Notes: generated from the sequence alone by a model not told the origin. A stretch of 9,047 bases of DNA from Dehalococcoidales bacterium (GCA_020354275.1 CP070645.1:573888-582934); one strand, 5' to 3'; counted from the first letter of the stretch, positions 1 to 7,009 are shown. Program-made: numbers and translations.

Positions 1-131
1 CTGCCCAGTATGGCCACCACTGTTTTATCAGTGCCCAAATTTAGCTGTACTTCCCACCCGAAGGACTTTACCTTCTGGACTACGTTGTCTATTTCCTCCT
101 GGGTTGCCCCGGTTCTCATTTCAACAATCAT
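1..131 (-). CDS. aroF: DAHP synthase (3-deoxy-7-phosphoheptulonate synthase), N-terminal part
   Basis: This is the 5' end of a gene that runs off the left edge; 43 codons are visible. The product begins MIVEMRTGATQEEIDNVV and continues with VVAILG near the edge. That is the pattern of the small N-terminal (ferredoxin-like, ACT-type) domain preceding the catalytic barrel in the AroF/AroA(beta)-type DAHP synthases. The family condenses phosphoenolpyruvate and erythrose 4-phosphate, the first step of the shikimate pathway, in the cytoplasm. The ATG at 131 is preceded by AGAGGT (139-144) at a 7-nt spacing, which supports this start. The gene lies 54 bp after the aminotransferase stop on the same strand, so the two are probably cotranscribed. 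The catalytic domain is outside the window, so the call rests on the N-terminal domain only. Confidence 0.8.
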   Translation of the reverse strand, partial: MIVEMRTGATQEEIDNVVQKVKSFGWEVQLNLGTDKTVVAILG

Positions 132-185
132 CTTTTCTACCTCTGATGCCTATCTGTCAATACGGCCACCGTTTTTAAAGGTTGA

Positions 186-1373
186 CTAGAGTAAATTGAA
201 CTTACGGGCGGCTTTCTCAAAGCTGGTGAGAGAGCCTTCCAGGGTTCTATCATCAGTACAATATGATATACGGATATACCCAGGTGAGCCGAAGCTCTGC
301 CCGGGCACGGTTAGCGTGTGCCATTGCCTTAGCTGGTTGACAAAGGCGATGTCATCTTCCAGTGGTGACTTGGGAAACAGGTAGAAAGCCCCCTGTGGCT
401 TGAAGGCTTTATAACCCATATCGGTCAGGTTTTTGTACAAGAAATCCCTCTTTCTCTGGTACTCGCTGACGGAGATAGATACACCCTGCAGGTGTTGTAC
501 CAGATGCTGCATAATCGCTGAAGCATTAACGAACCCCAGTATCCGGTTGCAGTGAACGAAGCCAGCTACCAGTTCATCGTGCTTTTCCAGACCTGGATGT
601 GCGACAACGTAACCGATACGCTCCCCGGGTACTGCCAGGTCCTTTGAGTAGGAAGCTATGACGATGCTCTGTTGATAACAGGACCAGACCCAGGGGCATT
701 CTAGCCCGTCATAAGTAAGCTTGCGGTAGGCTTCGTCACTGATCAGGAAAATGGGGTTTCCCAATTCCCGTCCTTTTTCGGTAAGTAAATCACCAAGACT
801 TTTCAGAAAGGCCTTATTATATACGGCACCTGACGGGTTGTTTGGCGAGTTTATCAACACCGCCTTTGTCCTGGGCCCGATAGCAGTTTCGAGGGCATCA
901 AGCCTGGGTATGAACTCCTCATCAGTAGGCAGGGTCCTTGCGATGCCGCCGTGGTTCTCGATATAGTTAATGAATTCCGGGAAGTAGGGGGCGAAGATGA
1001 TGACTTCATCTTCAAGGTTGAGTATTGTCTTGAGCACTACGTTCAGTGCTCCGGCGGCCCCACAGGTCATTATGATATCGTCATTGCGAAGGGCAATACC
1101 GGACTCTCTGGAGAGGTATGCGGCTACGGCCACCCTTGTCTCCACATAGCCGGCATTTTCCATGTACCGGTGCAACCCCGGTTCGGGTCTCTCGGCAAGC
1201 CTTCTCAGTTCCTCGTGGAACTCGGCGGGTGGTTCCATGATCGGGTTGCCCAGAGAAAGGTCGAAGACGTTTTCGTCACCATACTGCTGTTTGAGGACAA
1301 CTCCCTCCTCGAACATCCTCCTTATCCACGACCCCACCTCCATACTTTTTCTCACCCTGTCAGAGATAGACAT
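186..1373 (-). CDS. PLP-dependent class I/II aminotransferase (aspartate/aromatic aminotransferase-like)
   Basis: The 395-residue product is a complete fold-type I aminotransferase, at the usual length for the family. Visible landmarks are SLGNP (40-44), the cofactor-stacking stretch with CGAAGAL (104-110), SPNNPSG (176-182), SDEAY (212-216) with the PLP-pyridine aspartate D213, SYSKD with the Schiff-base lysine K244, the phosphate-binding R252, and the substrate-carboxylate arginine R368 in YIRIS. It should move amino groups between an amino acid and a 2-oxo acid in the cytoplasm. The overall pattern resembles a broad group of bacterial aminotransferases with loosely assigned substrates. Its position just upstream of a DAHP synthase suggests aromatic amino acid formation (inference), but aspartate or branched substrates are possible. 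The ATG at 1373 is preceded by AGGAAGGG (1382-1389). Confidence 0.9.
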   Translation of the reverse strand: MSISDRVRKSMEVGSWIRRMFEEGVVLKQQYGDENVFDLSLGNPIMEPPAEFHEELRRLAERPEPGLHRYMENAGYVETRVAVAAYLSRESGIALRNDDIIMTCGAAGALNVVLKTILNLEDEVIIFAPYFPEFINYIENHGGIARTLPTDEEFIPRLDALETAIGPRTKAVLINSPNNPSGAVYNKAFLKSLGDLLTEKGRELGNPIFLISDEAYRKLTYDGLECPWVWSCYQQSIVIASYSKDLAVPGERIGYVVAHPGLEKHDELVAGFVHCNRILGFVNASAIMQHLVQHLQGVSISVSEYQRKRDFLYKNLTDMGYKAFKPQGAFYLFPKSPLEDDIAFVNQLRQWHTLTVPGQSFGSPGYIRISYCTDDRTLEGSLTSFEKAARKFNLL

Positions 1374-1458
1374 CTAGGATTCCCTTCCTGTATGCCAGAG
1401 GATAATCTGTTACGGGTGCTTGCTAATCCGGGGTAAGTGGTGTAGTCCGGCTACCTCC

Positions 1459-1486
1459 ATTACATCAGGCTATTCTTTTTAATCAA
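1459..1486 (-). promoter_or_regulatory. Candidate promoter for the aminotransferase-aroF operon
   Basis: On the minus strand, TTGATT (1481-1486) and TGTAAT (1459-1464) are separated by 16 bp, which matches 4/6 and 5/6 of the sigma-70-type consensus. Transcription would begin near 1452 and leave a leader of about 78 nt before the ATG at 1373. An imperfect dyad, GTAGTCCGGCTAC (1442-1454), sits at the predicted start and could be an operator or chance. Confidence 0.4.
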
Positions 1487-1519
1487 GTACCCGTTCCCTG
1501 AGTAACCTATCCCGACGCT

Positions 1520-1543
1520 TCCTGAAACCAATAGGTATCAGGA
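1520..1543 (-). terminator. Stem-loop downstream of the FAD oxidoreductase, possible terminator
   Basis: The arms 1520-1529 and 1534-1543 form a 10-bp stem with one mismatch around a 4-nt loop (AATA on the plus strand). The stem starts 25 nt after the oxidoreductase stop codon. No run of T follows it in the minus direction, so it is not a classic intrinsic terminator. It could instead be an mRNA 3'-end stabilising hairpin. Confidence 0.4.
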
Positions 1544-1568
1544 TTGGCCTGCAGATAAACCGAAAATT

Positions 1569-2945
1569 CTACACCTTCGATACGATTGAAGGCACGCTGG
1601 GTAAAGGCACTCCCTGCCGGCTAAGACTGTCCTGTAGTGTCTTGGTATTCACATCCCTGACATTCACGCCGTCTTTTATAGAGATTGCCGCCGCCGTGCC
1701 AGCTGCCTGCCCCATAGCAATACAATGCGGGATAAGGTTGACCATATTGTTGGCCGCCATATCTGATGAGAAGCTCCTGCCGGCCACTAGCAGGGCATCT
1801 ACCCTGGTCGGCACCAGGCAGCGGTAAGGAAGCTGAACGTGGTCAGTGTTCCCCAGTGCGTCGAAACGCGGAATTAACGCTATAGCATCATCATATTTCT
1901 TACCGGCCTGCAGATCGTCCCTGGTAACTATGCATTCCCCGATTAAACGCCGCCCGCCGCGTGTCCCGGTCTGGGAAGCCGTGTCCATGATAAAGCTGTT
2001 CTCGAAGGTGGGGATGTTCTTCTTTATGAACTCATGCCCGCGTAACATCATCTTGCGCATCTCGACCTCCAGCGTGGTGAGGTCTTCTACGTTCATGCAG
2101 TTCAAGTCCGGTATCCAGTTGTTTATCCACAAGACATCATTGCGGGATGATGGCAAGGGTGCCAGCCGGGTGCCGGCAACCCTGGTAAGCTCGGTCATCA
2201 GTTCTCGATATCTCTCTGGCTCTGATTCCCTGAAATCACATAGTTTCTGGTAATCACAGTTGCCTAACCGGAAGACTAAAGCTAGCATTGAACTCCTTGA
2301 CTTAGGGTCAAGCGTACCGTCAAACTCCGCTCCGGCGGATGGCAGTAGGTCACCGTCGCCGGTACCATCGATTACAACCTTACCAAGTATTGCCTGCCTT
2401 CCTGATTTGCTCTCAAAGATGATACCCTGAACTTTACCCTTATCAACAATAGCCTGGGTACCCCAGGAATGGAGAAATAGCTTTACTTCTGATTCTTGCA
2501 CCATGTCGTTAAGGACACATTTCAACAATTCGGGGTCCACCCATGCAGTTTGCTTTATTCTGCCATTGACCACGTTGCCCATAAAGCGTCTCCACCGCGA
2601 AACCAGCCTTTCATCACCCGAACCAATATCTTCTCTTTGAGGGTGAAGGCATCCACCCACCACATCCAGTCTATCAAGCCATTCCTGGCACAGCCCGACT
2701 ATCTGCTGTTCTTTGGTGCCGTCACTCATATGCGGTATTTGTATCACAATACCACCGGTAGCCATACCCCCCAGATGCCCGTACCGCTCTACAAGCACCG
2801 TTTTAGCACCGCTCCGCGCTGCGGCTATTGCCGCCGAATGTCCCCCGGGTCCACCACCCACCACCACCACGTCAGCCTCACGCACTACTTTGGTATCTCT
2901 AGCTTTTTCACGAATCGTCGTAACCGATTGAATTCTCTCTTTCAC
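1569..2945 (-). CDS. FAD-dependent oxidoreductase (FAD_oxidored-type, substrate unknown)
   Basis: The 458-residue product has an N-terminal Rossmann dinucleotide-binding fold. The strand ADVVVVGGGPGG (24-35) holds the glycine motif, and E53 at the end of the second strand would bind the ribose. HLGGMATGG (57-65) follows, as is common in this family. VIDGTGDGDL (191-200) is the second FAD-contact motif, GTRGGRRLIGE (327-337) is the conserved arginine-rich turn, and the C-terminal part with LLVAGRSFS (385-393) and GQAAGTAAA (412-420) closes the FAD site. No transmembrane segment or signal peptide is seen, so it is probably cytoplasmic. The family includes thiazole-synthase-like and fumarate-reductase-like flavoproteins, but I cannot assign a substrate. 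Translation starts at GTG 2945 behind a strong AGGAGG. It appears to have its own promoter (3011-3040). Confidence 0.85.
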   Translation of the reverse strand: MKERIQSVTTIREKARDTKVVREADVVVVGGGPGGHSAAIAAARSGAKTVLVERYGHLGGMATGGIVIQIPHMSDGTKEQQIVGLCQEWLDRLDVVGGCLHPQREDIGSGDERLVSRWRRFMGNVVNGRIKQTAWVDPELLKCVLNDMVQESEVKLFLHSWGTQAIVDKGKVQGIIFESKSGRQAILGKVVIDGTGDGDLLPSAGAEFDGTLDPKSRSSMLALVFRLGNCDYQKLCDFRESEPERYRELMTELTRVAGTRLAPLPSSRNDVLWINNWIPDLNCMNVEDLTTLEVEMRKMMLRGHEFIKKNIPTFENSFIMDTASQTGTRGGRRLIGECIVTRDDLQAGKKYDDAIALIPRFDALGNTDHVQLPYRCLVPTRVDALLVAGRSFSSDMAANNMVNLIPHCIAMGQAAGTAAAISIKDGVNVRDVNTKTLQDSLSRQGVPLPSVPSIVSKV

Positions 2946-2954
2946 TGTCTTAAT

Positions 2955-2960
2955 CCTCCT
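2955..2960 (-). promoter_or_regulatory. Ribosome binding site fixing a GTG start
   Basis: A perfect AGGAGG on the minus strand lies 9 nt before GTG at 2945, which decides for this non-ATG start. The first in-frame ATG would come at codon 61, inside the FAD-binding fold. Confidence 0.75.
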
Positions 2961-3010
2961 GCGAGAATATTATCAACTACTCAAGATATTGCGGTATTTA
3001 TGTGTAGTAA

Positions 3011-3040
3011 ATCATATAGTCCGCTATTCTGGTTTGTCAA
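3011..3040 (-). promoter_or_regulatory. Candidate promoter for the FAD oxidoreductase
   Basis: On the minus strand, a perfect TTGACA (3035-3040) is followed 18 bp later by TATGAT (3011-3016), 5/6 of the -10 consensus. Transcription would start near 3005, giving a leader of about 60 nt before the GTG. This suggests the gene can be transcribed independently of the nucleotidyltransferase gene upstream. Confidence 0.55.
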
Positions 3041-3105
3041 CGGTAAAGCATGTTTCAATCCCATGTCTGGTGGGTAAGGTTGGCAGGCAATATGAACGAT
3101 TTCCC

Positions 3106-3903
3106 TTATAGTCCGGCCTCTGTTAGAACATATCGTATGAATTCCTGTGTCTGTCCAGTATCTCCAGGTGGGTCTCCGTCGTGCCATGACATGGCTTGGT
3201 TGATTATATTAGTCCACTTCCGGTCTGAATTTGCTATTGCCCACTCCGCTGAGCGTAGTTTTGATGCAACTGTACCGTGTTCCAATGTATACAAAGCACG
3301 ACACATTGAAAGAACTACGAATGGTTGGTATCCCGTACCAAGAAATAAGTCAGAGTTATACACCCAGGGTGTCCAATCATTGCGCAGTGACGCTAGAACA
3401 GCTTCCTTTAACTGTTCCGGTCGTACGGGATCAATTATAGTCTGTAGAGGTGGGCCGGTTATCACTACGCCGCTCGTGTAGAGAACATGGCGGTTTATTA
3501 CCCAGTTGGTTGCAGGACGAGCAACCAGGAATTCATTCTGATTGAATAATTTATTCTTATTAACCAGAGGACATGCCGGACCGGTTGGGTTGTACACTCG
3601 TATGGCGTCTATTGGTATATAGGCCCCTTCAAGTCTTGTCGCCCACTCCAGACCACTTTCATAGATACGTGTATGCATGGTTTTTAAATCTGAAATCAGG
3701 CTTTCAGGTAACTCCTCGCTGGTGACTACAAGGAAATCGATGTCACTTCTATTGGCATCGAAATCGTCAGTGGCAAGGGAACCATAAAGGTACATCCCGA
3801 TGAAGTAGTCACTCAGGACAGACCGCACATCATTAAGGAAAACCTGAAGAAACAGGTTAATGTCATCATACGGCGTTGGGGACATGTTGTCGCCTGTGTT
3901 CAA
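3106..3903 (-). CDS. Aminoglycoside nucleotidyltransferase-like protein (AadA/DUF4111 type)
   Basis: The 265-residue product is close to the usual length of AadA-type adenylyltransferases. The N-terminal polymerase-beta-like domain shows YLYGS (38-42) followed by SDIDFLVV (53-60). The G41-S42 pair and aspartates D54 and D56 are the nucleotide/metal-binding signature. E92 in RLEGAYIP may be the catalytic base (inference by analogy to AadA). The C-terminal helical domain carries LSMCRALYTLEHG (198-210) and ASKLRSAEWA (213-222), matching the conserved block of the DUF4111 family. Members transfer AMP from ATP to a hydroxyl of an aminoglycoside such as streptomycin or spectinomycin, but many chromosomal homologues are untested. 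Translation probably starts at TTG 3903 behind GAGAGGA (3909-3915). An ATG six codons later (3885) is possible but has a weaker site. Confidence 0.82.
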   Translation of the reverse strand: MNTGDNMSPTPYDDINLFLQVFLNDVRSVLSDYFIGMYLYGSLATDDFDANRSDIDFLVVTSEELPESLISDLKTMHTRIYESGLEWATRLEGAYIPIDAIRVYNPTGPACPLVNKNKLFNQNEFLVARPATNWVINRHVLYTSGVVITGPPLQTIIDPVRPEQLKEAVLASLRNDWTPWVYNSDLFLGTGYQPFVVLSMCRALYTLEHGTVASKLRSAEWAIANSDRKWTNIINQAMSWHDGDPPGDTGQTQEFIRYVLTEAGL

Positions 3904-3989
3904 TCTAGTCCTCTCTTAAACAGTTATATCACATGATCGCGGTATATTATATAACATTATTGATTAAAGGGATGTATCTATATTCTTGT

Positions 3990-4018
3990 TTGCGCTGCCC
4001 AACACGAGGGGTTATAAT
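3990..4018 (+). promoter_or_regulatory. Candidate promoter for the molybdopterin oxidoreductase operon
   Basis: A perfect TATAAT (4013-4018) lies 17 bp after a weak TTGCGC (3990-3995). Transcription would begin near 4025, leaving a short leader that holds the AGGAGG just before the ATG at 4044. The location argues against any start codon further upstream. Confidence 0.5.
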
Positions 4019-4030
4019 CGGGGCAAGCCA

Positions 4031-4036
4031 AGGAGG
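4031..4036 (+). promoter_or_regulatory. Ribosome binding site fixing the start of the catalytic subunit
   Basis: AGGAGG lies 7 nt before ATG 4044. The open frame extends 37 codons further upstream, but that stretch covers the putative promoter and has no family resemblance. The gene is therefore read from 4044. Confidence 0.8.
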
Positions 4037-4043
4037 GTTCCAT

Positions 4044-6488
4044 ATGAGTGCCAAGAAACGTGAGGTTGTGCGTACCACTACTTGGTCTGCCGGACCTGGC
4101 TGCCACGGTGGCTGCGGAGTGCTAGCTTATATCGAAGATGGCAGACTGGTGAAGATTGAAGGCGACCCGGCTCACCCCTGGAACCAGGGGCGTCTCTGTT
4201 CCAGGTGTCTGGCTATGACGCAGTATGTATATCATCCCGACCGCCTGACCCGTCCCCTGAAAAGGGTGGGCAAGCGTGGCGAGGGTAAGTGGCAGGAGAT
4301 ATCCTGGGATGAGGCTTTTAACCTTATAGAGCAAAAACTGGGTAAGATACGAGATGAATACGGTCCGGAAAGTGTTATTTTCTCTATGGGCACCGGGCGG
4401 GACATCGGCGCTTGGATATGTATGCTTGCTTACGCCTACGGCAGCCCCAATGTCATGTTTGCCTTAAGCGGTATCGCCTGCTACAGCCCCAGAATCGCCG
4501 GGGTGGAAACCGTCCAGGGGGACTACTGTATTCTGGACGCAGCCCAGTGGTTTCCGAAACGCTACGAAGACCCGCGGTACAGGGTGCCGGAGTGCATAAT
4601 AGTATGGGGTTACAATATTCCCGCTTCATGCCCCGATAATGTCTTCGGACACTGGATTATTGACCTGATGAAGAAAGGCACCAAGATTATCGCTATTGAC
4701 CCCAGACTGTCCTGGTTTGCCTCCAGGTCAGAGAAGTGGTTGAGACTACGACCGGGTACCGATTGTGCCCTGGCTATGGGTTTTCTTAATGTAATCATTA
4801 GTGAGCATCTGTATGACCGGGAGTTTGTCGAAGAGTGGACTAATGCCGCTCATCTGCTTAGAAGTGATACCGGGACATTACTCCGGGAAAGCGACCTCGT
4901 GGATGGTGGCTCTGGTGATAACTTTGTTGTCTGGGATACGGTAAAAGGGAAGCCGGTAATATGGGATTCAGAACAGGCAGACTACAGGTCGGTCGGTGTA
5001 AAACCGGCTTTTGAGGGCGAATATCAGGTCGTCCTTGCCAATGGAGACAGAGTGCCTGTTAGGACGGTGTGGAGCGTGTTTGTTGAGAGTGTGAAGCAAT
5101 ACCCGCTGGAACGGGTGTCTGAAATAACCTGGGTACCCGAGAAGGACATTGCCGAGGCAGCACGCCTTTATGCTAAGAGCAAACCCGCTGCCATACACTG
5201 GGGGGTGCCTATAGATATGACGCCGGCGATCACGCCGACAGTCCAGGCGATTGCCGACCTGTGGTGCCTTACCGGGAATCTGGATGAACCTGGTGGTAAC
5301 GTGATTTCCCGCTATGCTTTTGACGCTGTAGCCTACGCTCTGCCCGGGGCACATGGTGTAATAAAGTTGAAGTCAAAAGAAGATGACGAAAAGAGAATTG
5401 GTGCCGATAAGTACGGGCCCTTGAGAAAATTCATCTGGCGGGCACAGACAGACCTGACTCTGGAGCAAATTTTTACTGAAGACCCCTATCCTATCAAGGG
5501 TATGTGGCTGCAGGCCTGCAATCCGGTAGCCGGCATCGGGCTGGACCCCAAGAAGTGGGTTGAGGCTTTGAAAAAACTCGATTTTATCGTGGCTGTTGAC
5601 CTCTTCCAGACACCGACCACCCAGCTAGCTGACGTGGTTTTACCATCGGCCAGCTTTCTCGAAAAGGATGGTATCCGCAGCTGGTGGGTACCCCTGCAGA
5701 GTATTAACAGAGCTATTACGGTAGAAGAATGCAGGTCAGATATAGAAATCAACTTTGAGATGGCCAAGAGGTTCGACCCGGATTTTCGCTGGAATGATAT
5801 ACATGAGCTCTTTGACGAGATAATAAAACCAGCGGGTATGTCCTTCAAAGAGTTGCAGCAGAAGGGCTGGGCATTCCCGCCAGAAGGCCACCCCAGCCAC
5901 CCTTATCACCGGTTTCAGAAAGGACTACTACGCCCTGACAGACAGCCTGGCTTCCAGACCCCCTCTGGAAAGGTCGAACTGTATTCATCGTTGCGTGAGG
6001 AGTGGGGCCTCGAGCCTATAGCCTATTATGAAGAACCCCCCTTCACCCCTGTCAGCCAGCCTGAACTATACAAGGAATACCCGTTGATACTGTCCACAGG
6101 AAGACGGTCGCCGGTATATTTTCACGCTGAGCATAGAAATATACCCTGGTTGCGGGAAATTGATCCTGACCCGGTAATTGAAATCCATCCCGATACAGCC
6201 AGGGCGTACAATATCGGTAATGGGGATTGGGTTTGGGTTGAAAACTGGCTGGGCAGATGCAGGTTCAAGGCGAAAATTACCCTTGTCGTGCCGGAATGGA
6301 TGGTAATGACCGCTCATGGCTGGTGGTTCCCTGAGGAGCCCGGTGAAGAGCCGTTGCTTTACGGGGTATGGAAATCAAATGTGAACCAGCTTATCCCCAT
6401 GGGTTACCAGGGGAAAGACGGGCTGGGTGCCCCCATCAAGCACCTGCTTTGCCGGATTCATAAGGGTGACAGTCGAGAGGAGGCCTGA
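4044..6488 (+). CDS. Molybdopterin (Mo/W-bisPGD) oxidoreductase, catalytic subunit
   Basis: The 814-residue product belongs to the DMSO-reductase superfamily. The N-terminal FeS region has C20, C24 and C52, then C55. RLTRPLKRVG (67-76) and the following WQEISWDEAF (83-92) are family hallmarks. C146 in GIACYSPR is the likely Mo/W ligand. ACNPVAG (491-497) and DVVLPSASFLEKDG (530-543) mark the cofactor-binding domain, and LILSTGRRSPVYFH (681-694) begins the C-terminal molybdopterin dinucleotide-binding domain. The enzyme would do a two-electron or hydration-type reaction on an unknown substrate. No twin-arginine signal is present, so it is probably cytoplasmic. It forms an operon with the FeS protein one base downstream. 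Acetylene-hydratase-like, transhydroxylase-like or polysulfide/thiosulfate-reductase-like roles cannot be separated by eye. The usual first FeS cysteine is missing (see findings). Confidence 0.9.
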   Translation: MSAKKREVVRTTTWSAGPGCHGGCGVLAYIEDGRLVKIEGDPAHPWNQGRLCSRCLAMTQYVYHPDRLTRPLKRVGKRGEGKWQEISWDEAFNLIEQKLGKIRDEYGPESVIFSMGTGRDIGAWICMLAYAYGSPNVMFALSGIACYSPRIAGVETVQGDYCILDAAQWFPKRYEDPRYRVPECIIVWGYNIPASCPDNVFGHWIIDLMKKGTKIIAIDPRLSWFASRSEKWLRLRPGTDCALAMGFLNVIISEHLYDREFVEEWTNAAHLLRSDTGTLLRESDLVDGGSGDNFVVWDTVKGKPVIWDSEQADYRSVGVKPAFEGEYQVVLANGDRVPVRTVWSVFVESVKQYPLERVSEITWVPEKDIAEAARLYAKSKPAAIHWGVPIDMTPAITPTVQAIADLWCLTGNLDEPGGNVISRYAFDAVAYALPGAHGVIKLKSKEDDEKRIGADKYGPLRKFIWRAQTDLTLEQIFTEDPYPIKGMWLQACNPVAGIGLDPKKWVEALKKLDFIVAVDLFQTPTTQLADVVLPSASFLEKDGIRSWWVPLQSINRAITVEECRSDIEINFEMAKRFDPDFRWNDIHELFDEIIKPAGMSFKELQQKGWAFPPEGHPSHPYHRFQKGLLRPDRQPGFQTPSGKVELYSSLREEWGLEPIAYYEEPPFTPVSQPELYKEYPLILSTGRRSPVYFHAEHRNIPWLREIDPDPVIEIHPDTARAYNIGNGDWVWVENWLGRCRFKAKITLVVPEWMVMTAHGWWFPEEPGEEPLLYGVWKSNVNQLIPMGYQGKDGLGAPIKHLLCRIHKGDSREEA

Positions 6489-6489
6489 G

Positions 6490-6834
6490 ATGGCCAGGGA
6501 ATGTGAATACGGCCTGTTGATAGATTACGAGTACTGCACCGGTTGTTATGCCTGCCAGGTTGCCTGTGCCCAGGAATACCAGTGGCCGGAAGGGATGGGG
6601 GGGATACGCGTTATTGAGGTAGAGCAGAAATTACCCAATAACAGGGCTTATCTTACCTATTTGCCCTTTCCCACAGAACTGTGCATTTTGTGTGCCCCCC
6701 GAACCAGGGAGGGACTAGAGCCGGCCTGTGTCAAGCACTGCATGGCGGCTTGTATGAAGTACGGTAAAATAGAAGAACTGGCCAAGGAAATGAGCAAGAA
6801 ACCCAGGATGGTACTCTGGGTACCGCGGTCATGA
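6490..6834 (+). CDS. Small 4Fe-4S dicluster (ferredoxin-type) subunit
   Basis: The 114-residue product has two cysteine blocks: C16-x2-C19-x2-C22-x3-C26, and C65-x2-C68-x11-C80-x3-C84. In ferredoxins these pair crosswise to hold two [4Fe-4S] clusters. It resembles the electron-transfer subunits (DmsB/NrfC-like) of molybdopterin enzymes, but those usually have about 180-250 residues and four clusters, so this one is about half size. C5 and C88 are extra cysteines. It would carry electrons to or from the catalytic subunit in the cytoplasm. ATG 6490 follows the large-subunit stop by one base, and AGGAGG (6478-6483) lies 6 nt before it, inside the end of the upstream gene, so the two are likely translationally coupled. 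No membrane anchor gene follows. Confidence 0.88.
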   Translation: MARECEYGLLIDYEYCTGCYACQVACAQEYQWPEGMGGIRVIEVEQKLPNNRAYLTYLPFPTELCILCAPRTREGLEPACVKHCMAACMKYGKIEELAKEMSKKPRMVLWVPRS

Positions 6835-6919
6835 TTGGAATAACACCAGCTATTTCGGATCGTGCTGATTCTGATTTTGGTTAATAAAAGGTGAAGCCCC
6901 CCTGGGGATACCTGGACTC

Positions 6920-6996
6920 TGGTCGGGGCGGCCGGATTTGAACCGGCGACCACCTGAACCCCATTCAGGTGCGCTACCTGGCTGCGCTACGCCCCG
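6920..6996 (-). tRNA. tRNA-Pro (anticodon GGG)
   Basis: The minus strand folds into a full cloverleaf. The acceptor stem CGGGGCG (6990-6996) pairs perfectly with CGCCCCG (6924-6930). The D stem is GCGC/GCGC, the anticodon stem CCTGA/TCAGG encloses the loop ATGGGGT (anticodon at 6960-6962), and the T arm is GCCGG-TTCGAAT-CCGGC. The discriminator A and an encoded CCA complete the 3' end (6920-6923). The first pair C1-G72 is typical of bacterial proline tRNAs and supports the identity. It is convergent with the FeS subunit gene. Confidence 0.96.
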
Positions 6997-7009
6997 TAGT
7001 GGTGGCTAA

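Larger units (their letters stand above)
3904..4043. other. Divergent intergenic region
   Basis: This 140-bp region separates the minus-strand nucleotidyltransferase from the plus-strand molybdopterin gene. Its left half is very A+T-rich and contains an inverted repeat, GTTATAT (3923-3929) and ATATAAC (3949-3955), with 19 bp between the arms. That could be an operator for either gene or a by-product of base composition. The right half holds the candidate promoter for the molybdopterin gene. I could not identify a convincing -35/-10 pair for the leftward gene. Confidence 0.4.

Noticed and set aside
951..1436. Plus-strand open frame of 161 codons
   Set aside because: It lies opposite the aminotransferase, which has all its family motifs; the frame shows no recognisable domain.
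2496..3077. Plus-strand open frame of 193 codons
   Set aside because: It is antisense to the FAD oxidoreductase and its upstream region, with a low-complexity, His-rich composition and no domain.
3050..3481. Plus-strand open frame of 143 codons
   Set aside because: It is antisense to the nucleotidyltransferase C-terminal domain, which is conserved.
3933..4043. A 37-codon N-terminal extension of the molybdopterin oxidoreductase
   Set aside because: It overlaps the likely promoter, has no ribosome site and no family resemblance, while ATG 4044 has AGGAGG at ideal spacing.
6886..6919. Possible tRNA terminator (C-run/G-run stem) downstream of tRNA-Pro
   Set aside because: The CCCC/GGGG arms leave only a 2-nt loop and the wider pairing AGGT/ACCT is too short to claim a terminator.
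6657..6953. Minus-strand open frame of 98 codons beginning MVAGSNPAAPTR
   Set aside because: Its start lies inside the tRNA-Pro T arm; this peptide pattern is a well-known false ORF arising from tRNA sequence. The rest is antisense to the FeS subunit.
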